A stretch of DNA of 64,000 bases, taken from assembly GCA_023421735.1 (NCBI GenBank), contig JAEZSP010000051.1, forward strand, positions 43,317-107,316, written 5' to 3'. Source of the DNA: Bacillota bacterium (lineage in GTDB: Bacteria > Bacillota_A > Clostridia > Christensenellales > Aristaeellaceae). The translations under genes and the position numbers were made by a program. The notes under the pieces are model-generated. The model had not been told where the DNA came from and did not search any database. It was given only the letters and a program-made list of their open reading frames with translations. Below, in pieces: positions 26,179 to 34,078 of the stretch; within the stretch, counting starts at the first letter, position 1; each line of letters opens with the position of its first letter.

Positions 26179-27042
26179 ATGTTGGAATATGTGATGGATC
26201 TTTCGCCCACTTCCAAGACGTATATCCCGCCGGGGGATGCGGCGCGTGCCTTTCCCTTCCGTGTGACAGAGGCGGGTTACTTTGATGCGGGCGAAAACTA
26301 TTTTACAAGGCGGGATTCAAAGGAACAGGCGCTTTTCATGCTGACCCACGCGGGACGCGGCGAGATCAAGTGGCAGAATCAAATGTGTACGCTCGAACCC
26401 GGATCGTGCGTTGCAATCAACTGCGGCCCTTTTCATGAATACCGCACAAAGCCAGGTGAACGCTGGGAATTTTCATGGCTGCACGTGGTGGGCGAGGGGC
26501 TGACGGGCTATCTTCCGGCGCTCATGGAACGGCTGACGCCCGTTTCCCTGCGTGCGCCGGATGCCGCGCGCGCATCGTTTGAGCGCGTGTTTCACTTTGC
26601 GCTGCGCCGGGACGTGGTTGCCATGGCGGAAATGTCGGATGCTGTTTCTACGGTCCTCACCGAGATGATGCGCGCCCTCGCATCCGGCGCCGAAACACCG
26701 ATCGGTCGGGCGGACATTCGGCATCTTGCGGATTATATTAGACAAAATTGCGCACAGGATCTCTCTATGGCGGACTTTATGCGCGAGATTTCGCTCTCCC
26801 AATATCATCTGATCCGCATCTTTACCCGCCAGATGGGCATGCCACCCTACCGCTATCTGCATCTCTGCCGCATTACCGATGCCCAACGCCTCCTGCGTGC
26901 CACCGACCGTACCGTTGCAGAGATTGCCTTCCTCGTCGGCTATGCCGACCCCGTCAATTTCATCCGCCACTTCCGTGGCATCACAGGCACCACACCCGCG
27001 CGCTATCGGGCGGAGTCGACAAGCCTAACGCCGCCCGGTTAA
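26179..27042 (+). CDS. AraC family transcriptional regulator of the sugar module
   Basis: 287 aa. N-terminal cupin-like effector domain (residues ~20-130, including HAGRGEIKWQNQMCTLEPGS) and a C-terminal double helix-turn-helix (residues ~185-285: DLSMADFMREISLSQYHLI, then TDRTVAEIAFLVGYADPVNF and HFRGITGTTPARYR). Transcribed away from the isomerase-GH106 operon with ~115 bp between the starts, a typical arrangement for an activator responding to the released sugar. Confidence 0.92.
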   Translation: MLEYVMDLSPTSKTYIPPGDAARAFPFRVTEAGYFDAGENYFTRRDSKEQALFMLTHAGRGEIKWQNQMCTLEPGSCVAINCGPFHEYRTKPGERWEFSWLHVVGEGLTGYLPALMERLTPVSLRAPDAARASFERVFHFALRRDVVAMAEMSDAVSTVLTEMMRALASGAETPIGRADIRHLADYIRQNCAQDLSMADFMREISLSQYHLIRIFTRQMGMPPYRYLHLCRITDAQRLLRATDRTVAEIAFLVGYADPVNFIRHFRGITGTTPARYRAESTSLTPPG

Positions 27043-27066
27043 TCGGGTGCAATGACTTGACGGCGC

Positions 27067-27097
27067 AAAAAAGCCCGGAGGCACGCCGCCTCCGGGC
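27067..27097 (-). terminator. Terminator after the TIM-barrel-like gene
   Basis: Minus strand GCCCGGAGGC, 5-base loop, GCCTCCGGGC followed by six T. It may also slow transcription from the convergent AraC gene. Confidence 0.8.
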
Positions 27098-27103
27098 TGT
27101 ATA

Positions 27104-27958
27104 TTAGTTTTCTCCGCCGAGTGCGACGGTCTTGTTGGGGCTTGAGCGGCCCTCGAGTTCGGGGAATCGCCTCTCCAGCGCAGCGATGGCGATCTCGACG
27201 TCCTCGTGTACTTCGTAGGGCGTGAATGCACCGACTGTTACCATGTCCTGTTCCCGCAGCGTCGCAAATGAGAACGTGATTCCGACGTAGGGCGAAACGC
27301 GTCCGGCAGCCATCGACTTGATGGTCATCACGGGTTTTTTCGCGTTTTCAATGATTCTGCGCACGCCCTCGATCTCCACCTGCATCATGAAGCCCATACA
27401 GTTGTATATTTGGATGTAAGTCTGCACGTCGTATTCGTTTTCGTCCGAGTAGACGATCAATTCGGGCATGTGCGCAGAAAGGCCCGGAATCATGCCGTGC
27501 TGACGGATCATGTCCAGATAATCCGGGAGCCGAACGATCTTGTGATCGAGCTTCGATACGAGTTGTTCGACCGAGGAGTGGTGCAGAAGGCAGAACTTTG
27601 CGCCGTTTTTCGCGCACTCTGCAATGGTCGCCTCGGCGGAAGTGCGTCCCTCGCGGGAGTCGCGCATGTCGACGATGGGCGTGTCGATCAGTGTGACCTT
27701 CTTGCCCGTCTCATCCTCGGCCATTTTGATGCCTTCGCGCAGTGGGGCGGAGCCGCCGAAGGGCGCCATCATGGCGTCTACGCCGTGGGAGAGATACGCC
27801 TTGACGATCTCGCGTGTTGCTTCGCTCGCGGAATTTCGCTCGCGGATGAGAGAATCAGCCGCTGCGCCGGTGTGACTGTAGCCGAGTATCCAGTTGGTCC
27901 CCATGAGCATGCGCGGGAGCGACACGCCCGCGACCTCGGTGCGCGGGAACATTTTCAT
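27104..27958 (-). CDS. Uncharacterised TIM-barrel-like protein
   Basis: 284 aa with the start at the ATG at 27958, which follows GGAGG by 8 bp; an earlier in-frame ATG is too close to it. The alternation of hydrophobic strands and amphipathic helices (GVDAMMAPFGGSAPLREGIK; VTLIDTPIVDMRD; GAKFCLLHHSSVEQLVSK; PGLSAHMPELIVYSDENEYD; PVMTIKSMAAGRV) suggests a barrel, perhaps distantly aldo-keto-reductase-like. No catalytic tetrad can be assigned. It converges with the AraC regulator gene and may belong to the sugar module. Confidence 0.55.
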   Translation of the reverse strand: MKMFPRTEVAGVSLPRMLMGTNWILGYSHTGAAADSLIRERNSASEATREIVKAYLSHGVDAMMAPFGGSAPLREGIKMAEDETGKKVTLIDTPIVDMRDSREGRTSAEATIAECAKNGAKFCLLHHSSVEQLVSKLDHKIVRLPDYLDMIRQHGMIPGLSAHMPELIVYSDENEYDVQTYIQIYNCMGFMMQVEIEGVRRIIENAKKPVMTIKSMAAGRVSPYVGITFSFATLREQDMVTVGAFTPYEVHEDVEIAIAALERRFPELEGRSSPNKTVALGGEN

Positions 27959-27988
27959 ATCCATAACCTCCGTGTCATTTCTGGGTGC

Positions 27989-28017
27989 ATTATAGCACCT
28001 TCGCCAAGAGAACGCAA
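27989..28017 (-). promoter_or_regulatory. Promoter of the TIM-barrel-like gene
   Basis: Minus strand TTGCGT and TATAAT separated by 17 bp, immediately back-to-back with the scpB promoter. Confidence 0.65.
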
Positions 28018-28019
28018 CG

Positions 28020-28048
28020 TTGACATGCTCCCTGCCAGAGATTATAAT
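28020..28048 (+). promoter_or_regulatory. Promoter of scpB
   Basis: TTGACA and TATAAT separated by exactly 17 bp, full consensus. Transcription should start near 28055, leaving a leader of only about a dozen bases containing the GGAGG ribosome site. Confidence 0.85.
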
Positions 28049-28067
28049 GACATGCGGAGGAAAACAT

Positions 28068-28634
28068 ATGCGATTTTCGGAAATTATGGCCTCGGCAGAG
28101 GCGATCCTTTTTGTGTCGGGTGACCCGGTCAATGTCCGGGAGCTTGCGCATTCGATGAACCTGACCGCGTTCGAAATGGAATCGGCCCTCGATCAGATGG
28201 CGCAGGCGTACGAGGAAGCCGGGCATGGCATTCGGCTGAACCGCAACGGCGGGGAAGCTTACTTATCCATCAATCCCTCCTATGCAAACCGGGTTGAGGC
28301 ATTCCTCCAGCCATTGAAGCGGCAGCCGCTTTCCCAGGCGGTTCTCGAAACGCTGTCGGTGATAGCATATCGCCAGCCGGCGACGAAGGCGGAGATGGAG
28401 GCCGTGCGCGGTGTGAAATGCGATTATTCCGTGCAGTTTCTCTTGAAGCGTGGGTTGATTGAAGAATGCGGACGGAGGGAGACGCTCGGCCGTCCCATCG
28501 AATATCGCACGACGGACAAGTTCCTCATGCATTTTGGGATCGAGGCGCTTACGCAGCTCCCCGACATCAATGAGCTCGAACCGGCCCGCTCCGAAGCGGA
28601 TCAGGCGGCGCCCAAAGGCCCGTTCGAGGAGTAA
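28068..28634 (+). CDS. scpB: Segregation and condensation protein B
   Basis: 188 aa. Winged-helix kleisin-partner of the SMC-ScpAB condensin complex that organises and segregates the chromosome. Typical motifs: SAEAILFVSGDPV at the N-terminus, QAVLETLSVIAYRQPATKAE, and RGLIEECGRRETLGRPIEYRTTDKF. The ATG at 28068 follows GGAGGAAAAC. Unusually it is not beside scpA, which lies 1.1 kb away on the opposite strand. Confidence 0.93.
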   Translation: MRFSEIMASAEAILFVSGDPVNVRELAHSMNLTAFEMESALDQMAQAYEEAGHGIRLNRNGGEAYLSINPSYANRVEAFLQPLKRQPLSQAVLETLSVIAYRQPATKAEMEAVRGVKCDYSVQFLLKRGLIEECGRRETLGRPIEYRTTDKFLMHFGIEALTQLPDINELEPARSEADQAAPKGPFEE

Positions 28635-28648
28635 GCCAAAAACGATCA

Positions 28649-28687
28649 GCGCCGTGTGGCTTTAAACCACGCGGCGCAGTTGCATGT
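28649..28687 (+). terminator. Terminator of scpB
   Basis: GCGCCGTGTGG pairs with CCACGCGGCGC around a 7-base loop, followed after 9 bases by TTTTTT. It lies between convergent genes and could also work for the minus strand. Confidence 0.65.
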
Positions 28688-28702
28688 TTTTTGTACGCTT
28701 CG

Positions 28703-29716
28703 TTACCAGCTCAGCCCACCGGACTGATATACGTCGCAGACAAGATTGCCGCCGTCGACGTACACATAGATGGCGAGCACGCCGCCGCCGGTATAACGGA
28801 ACGAGAAGTCCGTTCCGGCGTTATAGTCGGTGACGATGGCGTCAGACGAATGGGCGACATACGACTGGGAATAGCGATCGCCATAGGTGGATTTTTCGAC
28901 GATGGTGACGTCGTCAAGCTGCTTGACGGCGAGCCAGACGACGCTCGCGACCTGCGCCACGCCGCCGCCGACGACATTCACACCCCGACCGTTGAGGGCG
29001 GAGACATAACCGTATGCCTCGCTGCGCGGGCCGACAAGGTCGTTAAATGAGAATGTGTCGCCTGAGGAAAGCAGGACGCCCGAAACGCTGTCCGCGGCGC
29101 GGGTCACGTTGTTTTGAAGGCCAGCCGTGCCTGTGAGCGGGAAACTCGACTCTGCCACGAGGGTATATCCGTCGCCTTCTGTCCATGCGCCGCCGGAATC
29201 ACCCACTGAGATCGTGCAATAGCAATAATTCTCATCGACCCACATGTAGATGGTCAGGTCGTCTTCGTAATTCTCAAACTGAAAATCCGTACCTGCAGAG
29301 TAATCGGTGACGATGGCAAGCGCGCCGTCGGACACGTAATCACCCGTGTAGCGGTCTCCGTAGGTGTCAACCTCGGTATACAAAATGCCAGGGATGTCGA
29401 GAAGGGCAAGATAGAGTGTCGTCGCGGCCTGCGCAACGCCGCCGCCGATGACGTTCACGCCGCGTCCGTTCACACCGCTGACATAGCCGTAGGCCTTGGT
29501 GCGCGGTCCGACGATGTCGTTGAAGGAGAATGAGCCGCCATAGGGAACGTATGTCCCATCGATGGCACTCACTGCGCGTGCAATGTTGCTCTTGACGCCT
29601 GCAGATGCGCCAAACATCGTCGTGTACTCGGTGTACGTCGCCCCGCTGTCGGCCTGTGCCGGGATGAAACAGGCCAAGAGCAGTACAGCGACGATCAGGG
29701 ACAAAACCCTCTTCAT
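28703..29716 (-). CDS. Secreted protein with two VanW-like repeats
   Basis: 337 aa with a signal peptide (VLSLIVAVLLLACFIPAQA, cleavage near residue 22). The mature protein is two copies of a ~135-residue VanW-like unit: FSFNDIVGPRTKAYGYVSG with NGRGVNVIGGGVAQAATTLY, and FSFNDLVGPRSEAYGYVSA with NGRGVNVVGGGVAQVASVVW. Each is followed by a TYGDRY and AIVTDYxAGTDF beta-rich segment. Known VanW domains have GGGxCQ; both repeats here have GGGVAQ, lacking the cysteine. The role is unknown, presumably at the cell envelope. It is convergent with scpB and precedes scpA on the opposite side without sharing a clear operon. Confidence 0.75.
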   Translation of the reverse strand: MKRVLSLIVAVLLLACFIPAQADSGATYTEYTTMFGASAGVKSNIARAVSAIDGTYVPYGGSFSFNDIVGPRTKAYGYVSGVNGRGVNVIGGGVAQAATTLYLALLDIPGILYTEVDTYGDRYTGDYVSDGALAIVTDYSAGTDFQFENYEDDLTIYMWVDENYCYCTISVGDSGGAWTEGDGYTLVAESSFPLTGTAGLQNNVTRAADSVSGVLLSSGDTFSFNDLVGPRSEAYGYVSALNGRGVNVVGGGVAQVASVVWLAVKQLDDVTIVEKSTYGDRYSQSYVAHSSDAIVTDYNAGTDFSFRYTGGGVLAIYVYVDGGNLVCDVYQSGGLSW

Positions 29717-29746
29717 CGAGACCCCTCCTTATGGTTAGTTTGCCTA

Positions 29747-30496
29747 TTAGACGCGCCCTTCCGCGTTTTGTTCCACACGGTGCGGTTTATCGAGGTAGAT
29801 TTCCTGGTAATTGCCTGTTTGCGAAACGCGAAGCCGCGCGTGCTTCACCATCTCGAGGACAGCCAAAAACATGGTGATGAGTTCGTCCTTCGTGCGTATA
29901 TCCTCAAACAGCGCGGAAAACGCGCAACGCCCTGCGCGGACGCGCCGCGTAATGCGATGCATGCATTCGGCAACCGTAAATTGATCGCGCCTGATGTGCC
30001 GACGCACTTCCGGGCCCGTCTCGCTCTCTTCAAATCGCTTGACGACCCTGAGAAACGCATGCGAAAGCCGCTCAAGCGTCATTCCGGTCAGCTCGATCTC
30101 GGGTGGCGGAAGCGTGAACTCCTCGGGCAGCTTTGTCAAAAGCGCCTTTGCCTCCGCCTCAAGCTTTTGCATCTGGGCGGACGCTTCCTTGAAGCGCTTG
30201 TACTCCTGAAGTTGGATGACCAGCGCCTCCTCGGGCGTCAGTCCATCCTCATCCTCCGTGCGCGGCGGTTTGGGAAGCATCGCACGGGACTTGATTTCAA
30301 TGAGCGTCGCCGCCATCTGCAAAAATTCGCTTGCGCTGTCCATATCCAGCGCACCAACCTGATCCATAAAGGTGAGATATTGCTCCGTAATCTCGGAGAC
30401 GAAAATATCCTGAATGTCGATGCGGGCCTTGCCGATCAGCGTGAGAAGCAGATCGAGCGGCCCGTCAAACTGCTTGAGAGAGACGGAGTATGCCAT
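29747..30496 (-). CDS. scpA: Segregation and condensation protein A
   Basis: 249 aa kleisin subunit of SMC-ScpAB. N-terminal FDGPLDLLLTLIGKARIDIQDI and ISEITEQYL-like segments, the MAATLIEIKSRAMLPKP motif, and a C-terminal winged helix (FSALFEDIRTKDELITMFLAVLEMVKH). Start codon overlaps the stop of the M50 protease gene, indicating an operon with it. Confidence 0.93.
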   Translation of the reverse strand: MAYSVSLKQFDGPLDLLLTLIGKARIDIQDIFVSEITEQYLTFMDQVGALDMDSASEFLQMAATLIEIKSRAMLPKPPRTEDEDGLTPEEALVIQLQEYKRFKEASAQMQKLEAEAKALLTKLPEEFTLPPPEIELTGMTLERLSHAFLRVVKRFEESETGPEVRRHIRRDQFTVAECMHRITRRVRAGRCAFSALFEDIRTKDELITMFLAVLEMVKHARLRVSQTGNYQEIYLDKPHRVEQNAEGRV

Positions 30497-31287
30497 CAGT
30501 AAATGCCCAGCGCCTGAAATACGAGTCCAAAAAGAGTGCCCGCCGCGTTGAATATGCCGTTTTGCACAAAGCTGATTGCCGTTGCAATGTAGCCAAAGAA
30601 CACCAGGAACAGAAAGCCGATCGTTACAATCTGATTTATCTGGGGCGAGGAATAAAGCCTTGCGCGGGGAAACAGATCGTTGATCACATGGTGGCCGTCC
30701 AGCGGCGCGACGGGGATCAGGTTAAAGATTGCAAGCACGAGGTTCGTCAACACGAAGTACATCAGCATCTGATAGGCATAGCCCGCGATCTGCCCGAACG
30801 CGGGTGTGATCAGCGCCTGACTGAAATAGTATGGCTTCCTTAAAAAGAGGGTGATCGAACTCGCACTGTACGTCGTTCCCAGATTGGGAATGCGCGAGAG
30901 CGCGAATCCCGCGATGGCGTACATAATCGTACAGCTGATGGCAAACATGATCAGATTCGTTCCGATGCCCGCGAGGGAGACAAGGATGTCGTCGCGCCGA
31001 TAGTTGCGGAAATTGCGCGGGTTGACGGGGACGGGCTTCGCCCAGCCCAAGCCGATGAAGATCATCATCAAAAGGCCAATGGGATCCAAATGCTTGAAGG
31101 GATTGAGCGTCATGCGGCCCATCATGCGCGCCGTCGGATCGCCGCAGTGGTTTGCCATCCATGCGTGGGCCGCTTCGTGCATTGAAATCGCTAAAAGGCG
31201 CCCAGGCATGGCGATCGCCAGAACCAGGAGCATTTGTAGGGGACTCGATAAATAAGAGCTGATATAATTGAACACAGGATCCTCCAC
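30496..31287 (-). CDS. Site-2 protease-type zinc metallopeptidase (M50 family)
   Basis: 263 aa integral membrane protease. The zinc motif HEAAH (in SMHEAAHAWMANHCGDPTA) lies in an N-terminal membrane segment, and the third-ligand region is NLIPVAPLDGHHVI. About five or six hydrophobic helices. The short form without PDZ domain matches the YwhC-like group commonly encoded next to scpA in Firmicutes. Overlaps scpA by one base. Confidence 0.92.
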   Translation of the reverse strand: MEDPVFNYISSYLSSPLQMLLVLAIAMPGRLLAISMHEAAHAWMANHCGDPTARMMGRMTLNPFKHLDPIGLLMMIFIGLGWAKPVPVNPRNFRNYRRDDILVSLAGIGTNLIMFAISCTIMYAIAGFALSRIPNLGTTYSASSITLFLRKPYYFSQALITPAFGQIAGYAYQMLMYFVLTNLVLAIFNLIPVAPLDGHHVINDLFPRARLYSSPQINQIVTIGFLFLVFFGYIATAISFVQNGIFNAAGTLFGLVFQALGIY

Positions 31288-31307
31288 AATCGATCTTGTT
31301 TTTTCCT

Positions 31308-31336
31308 ATTATAACCGCAATTCGCCCCCTGTGCAA
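31308..31336 (-). promoter_or_regulatory. Promoter of the M50 protease-scpA operon
   Basis: Minus strand TTGCAC and TATAAT separated by 17 bp, ~20 bp upstream of the start region. Confidence 0.7.
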
Positions 31337-31410
31337 GCATCATTGATAAATCACCACATCCTGTGTCCCGCAGGCAGGAATACCGCCCGTCGTACAGAAT
31401 ATGATATGTT

Positions 31411-31977
31411 ATGAATGTGTACGATTTTGACAGAACGATCTTCGACGGTGACAGCACGGTGCTTTTTATCCGGTATCTGGCCAAACACATGCCGACCCTC
31501 GCGCTGCGTGCGCCCCTGATTTTGGGGAACGGGTTGTTGTTCGTTTCCGGAATCCGAGACAAACGGGCGTTTAAGGAGCGCCTGTTCCAATCGCTCTTTT
31601 CGCCCGTCGATGATGTCTATGAACGGCTTGAAACTTTTTGGGATGCGTACGAATGTCGCATCAAGGATTTTTACAGAAAGACGCAAAAGCCGGATGACGT
31701 GGTGATTACCGCATCGCCCGTTGATGTCGTCAGACCCATGTGTGAACGGCTTGGCATCAAAACGGTGCTTGGTTCGCCCGTGGATCTGCGCACCGGTCTC
31801 TATTCCGGGAATAATTGCGACGGCAAGGAAAAGGTACGCCGTTTCCGCGAAATGTTCCCGACCGGGACTGTCGACGACTTCTATTCCGATTCCCACTCCG
31901 ATGATCCCATGGCACGCGTTGCACGGCGCGCCTTTTTCGTGCGCGGCGATCAGATCGAGCCGTGGGCGTTTCGGTAG
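31411..31977 (+). CDS. HAD superfamily phosphatase (subfamily IB-like)
   Basis: 188 aa. Catalytic motif I is YDFDRTIFDGDST (nucleophile and acid Asp), motif II is VITASP, and motif III/IV FYSDSHSDDPMA. This pattern resembles the SerB/IB group that dephosphorylates small metabolites or lipid head groups; the substrate is unknown. No convincing Shine-Dalgarno precedes the ATG, and a TATGAT sequence lies only ~6 bp upstream, so a very short or absent leader is possible. It is divergent from the M50 gene. Confidence 0.82.
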   Translation: MNVYDFDRTIFDGDSTVLFIRYLAKHMPTLALRAPLILGNGLLFVSGIRDKRAFKERLFQSLFSPVDDVYERLETFWDAYECRIKDFYRKTQKPDDVVITASPVDVVRPMCERLGIKTVLGSPVDLRTGLYSGNNCDGKEKVRRFREMFPTGTVDDFYSDSHSDDPMARVARRAFFVRGDQIEPWAFR

Positions 31978-32038
31978 ACGCACACGGTTAAAGCCAAAGC
32001 CTGTGACGCAACGTTATTTCCAAAAACAAACGCGAAAA

Positions 32039-32086
32039 GCGGCGGCGTGGGATTGGACCCCCGCGTCGCCGCATATGCTATTTTTT
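32039..32086 (+). terminator. Possible terminator of the HAD gene
   Basis: GCGGCGGCGTGGG pairs with CCCGCGTCGCCGC (with a mismatch); six T follow after an 8-base gap. Confidence 0.5.
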
Positions 32087-32123
32087 CCGCGCGGTGTGGG
32101 CAGCGTGCCTCGGCACTCCCCTG

Positions 32124-32342
32124 TCAACCGACCGCGCGCTTTGGATCATCCGAGAGTTCGAGGATATAATCGGCGGTGACATGATAAAGGCGCGCGAGGG
32201 CACAAATGACCTCGGGCGGGAGCATGCGCTTGCCGGCCTCATAATAGGCGTAGGTGCGCTGTGGGAAATTAATCAGAGAGCCGACGCGCGCCTGGGAGAG
32301 GCCGTTTTGTTCGCGCAGCTCGCGGATACGCGGGTAAATCAA
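32124..32342 (-). CDS. XRE family helix-turn-helix regulator, small
   Basis: About 72 aa, single Cro/CI-type HTH: IRELREQNGLSQARVGSLIN, then QRTYAYYEAGKRMLPPEVIC and LARLYHVTADYILEL. The frame opens at a GTG at 32351, but the protein begins like its relatives at the TTG at 32342 (MIYPRIRELRE); either start is possible. It lies 9-18 bp after the SGNH hydrolase gene, in the same direction. Confidence 0.8.
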   Translation of the reverse strand: MIYPRIRELREQNGLSQARVGSLINFPQRTYAYYEAGKRMLPPEVICALARLYHVTADYILELSDDPKRAVG

Positions 32343-32360
32343 TGAGAACACCGTCCTTTC

Positions 32361-33038
32361 TCAAATGGCCGCGAGAAATGCACTGACTTCGCCCTTGATG
32401 AGGAGATGCCCGCGTTCATTGGGATGAATGCCGTCCACGGACATGATCTCCTCCAGCCGTCTTTCCTGTAAAAAGCACGTGCGGATGTCGAAAAGCTGGG
32501 TCCGCGTCCTGGCGGCAATTTCGCGCGCGGCGATATCGTACCTTTCCTGCCAGCGGTAGATGAACTCGACCGCACCGAGATACTTGAGTATGTTCTGGCG
32601 GTTCAGCCCGCGCGCAACCCATTCGAAATATCGCTGCGCGACGAGCGGGATCGGCGTGACGAGCACGGGAAGCATGCCGTGGGTGCGTGCCCGCGCGACC
32701 ATTGTGGAAAGTGCCTTTTTAAAATCTGTAATAGACACCTTGGCGGGACAAAGCTCCAACTCCGGGTTTTCGGAAACGGCACGCCAATCGATATCGCAGT
32801 CGTTGCCGCCGAATTCGATCACGGCAACCGCGCCTTTTTCCATGCGTTCCTCGGTCATCAGTTCCTCGCCCATGGGGGCGGTACAGCCGATGCGCGCATA
32901 ATTTTTGACGTCGATCCCCTGCGCGCGAATGAGGGATTCATAATTGTCGCGGCAGATCACATGCCGATGTCGCACCTCGTCGAACATCACGCTTTTTCCG
33001 ATCGAGTCGCCCCATATGGATACTTCGCTGATTTTCAT
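32361..33038 (-). CDS. SGNH/GDSL-type esterase or acetylhydrolase
   Basis: 225 aa, no signal peptide. SGNH blocks: Ser in WGDSIGKSV, block III Asn in EFGGNDCDIDW, and catalytic Asp/His in SVDGIHPNERGH. Such enzymes deacetylate carbohydrates or hydrolyse small esters. Start ATG follows AGAGGTGA. Upstream of a small XRE regulator in the same orientation. Confidence 0.85.
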   Translation of the reverse strand: MKISEVSIWGDSIGKSVMFDEVRHRHVICRDNYESLIRAQGIDVKNYARIGCTAPMGEELMTEERMEKGAVAVIEFGGNDCDIDWRAVSENPELELCPAKVSITDFKKALSTMVARARTHGMLPVLVTPIPLVAQRYFEWVARGLNRQNILKYLGAVEFIYRWQERYDIAAREIAARTRTQLFDIRTCFLQERRLEEIMSVDGIHPNERGHLLIKGEVSAFLAAI

Positions 33039-33213
33039 GTCGCGTCACCTCTTTTGTGCATAGTATATCCGAGCTGATCCGTTTTGTCTCCCTATTCATT
33101 GCCGTGCGCGCTCCACGCTTGCTTCCAGACGGCATTTTCCGCTCAGTAGATCAGACTTCGGTCTTTTCTATTCAGAGTAGAGCGAAATGCGGCGAAAAAT
33201 CATGATTCAACCG

Positions 33214-33241
33214 TTGATTTTTGTTCGATTCCACATATAAT
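33214..33241 (+). promoter_or_regulatory. Promoter of the XRE membrane regulator gene
   Basis: TTGATT and TATAAT separated by 16 bp, ~48 bp upstream of the start codon. Confidence 0.6.
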
Positions 33242-33288
33242 AGAGTCATATGGTATCATCTATGGCGTGAAACGCAGGATGGAGATCA

Positions 33289-33963
33289 ATGAGCGAAGCG
33301 GAATTCAGGCGATTGCTCGCGGACAATCTGACCTATTACAGAAAAAGGTGCGGCATGACGCAGGCCGAAATCGCCGCGCGCATCAATTACTCCGATAAAT
33401 CAGTGTCGAAATGGGAACGTGCGGACGGAAGTCCGGATGTCTATGTGCTCCAATCGATTGCGGATATATACGGGATTGCGCTTGCGGACCTTTTTGCCGT
33501 GCGCGCAGCGGATGCGCCGCCGCAGGCGGAGCCATCAGATTCCACAGCCACTCCGCCGCGCCACAGTCCGTTTACCGTTTGCCTTGCGGTGGGTGGTGTA
33601 TGGCTCATTGCGACGACCGCGTTCTCGGTCATCAACATGTTGCCGACCCCCATTGTCATGAGTTACCTTGCGTTCATCTACGCCATTCCGGCCTCGTTTG
33701 CGGTGATGGAGCTTTTCGCTGCCCTCTGGCGACTCCCTGTGATTCTCCATTTGTTGTTTTCGAGTGCGATCCTCTGGACGATCGCACTTAGCGTACACCT
33801 CTCGGTGACGGAGGTGGCGAACATCTATCTTCTTTATGTGATTGCCGCCGTCGCACAGCTTCTGGGCATCTTCGCGCTCGGCCTCTATTGGCAGATGATC
33901 CGCATGCCAAAGCGTGACTGGCACAAAAAGACTCGAAAGAAAAGGGGACAGGAGCCATCCTGA
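33289..33963 (+). CDS. XRE family regulator with a C-terminal membrane domain
   Basis: 224 aa. N-terminal HTH (residues ~8-65: LTYYRKRCGMTQAEIAARIN, then YSDKSVSKWERADGSPDVYV), a Pro/Ser-rich linker at ~70-95, then four hydrophobic helices up to residue ~205. Membrane-bound XRE proteins of this architecture are common in Clostridia; signals and targets are unknown. Followed by a strong bidirectional terminator. Confidence 0.85.
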   Translation: MSEAEFRRLLADNLTYYRKRCGMTQAEIAARINYSDKSVSKWERADGSPDVYVLQSIADIYGIALADLFAVRAADAPPQAEPSDSTATPPRHSPFTVCLAVGGVWLIATTAFSVINMLPTPIVMSYLAFIYAIPASFAVMELFAALWRLPVILHLLFSSAILWTIALSVHLSVTEVANIYLLYVIAAVAQLLGIFALGLYWQMIRMPKRDWHKKTRKKRGQEPS

Positions 33964-34032
33964 ACGCCCATATAGAAAAGAACGCATTCCGGAATGAGAC
34001 ATTCGGATGTATTCTTTCCATTATAATAGGAA

Positions 34033-34062
34033 GACGGCCGGGCACCAAAGTGCCCGGCCGTC
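34033..34062. terminator. Bidirectional terminator between convergent genes
   Basis: Perfect 13-bp stem (GACGGCCGGGCAC and GTGCCCGGCCGTC) with a CAAA loop, between the XRE membrane regulator and the first solute-binding-protein gene. Confidence 0.75.
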
Positions 34063-34078
34063 GAAATGTTCCTTCGGT

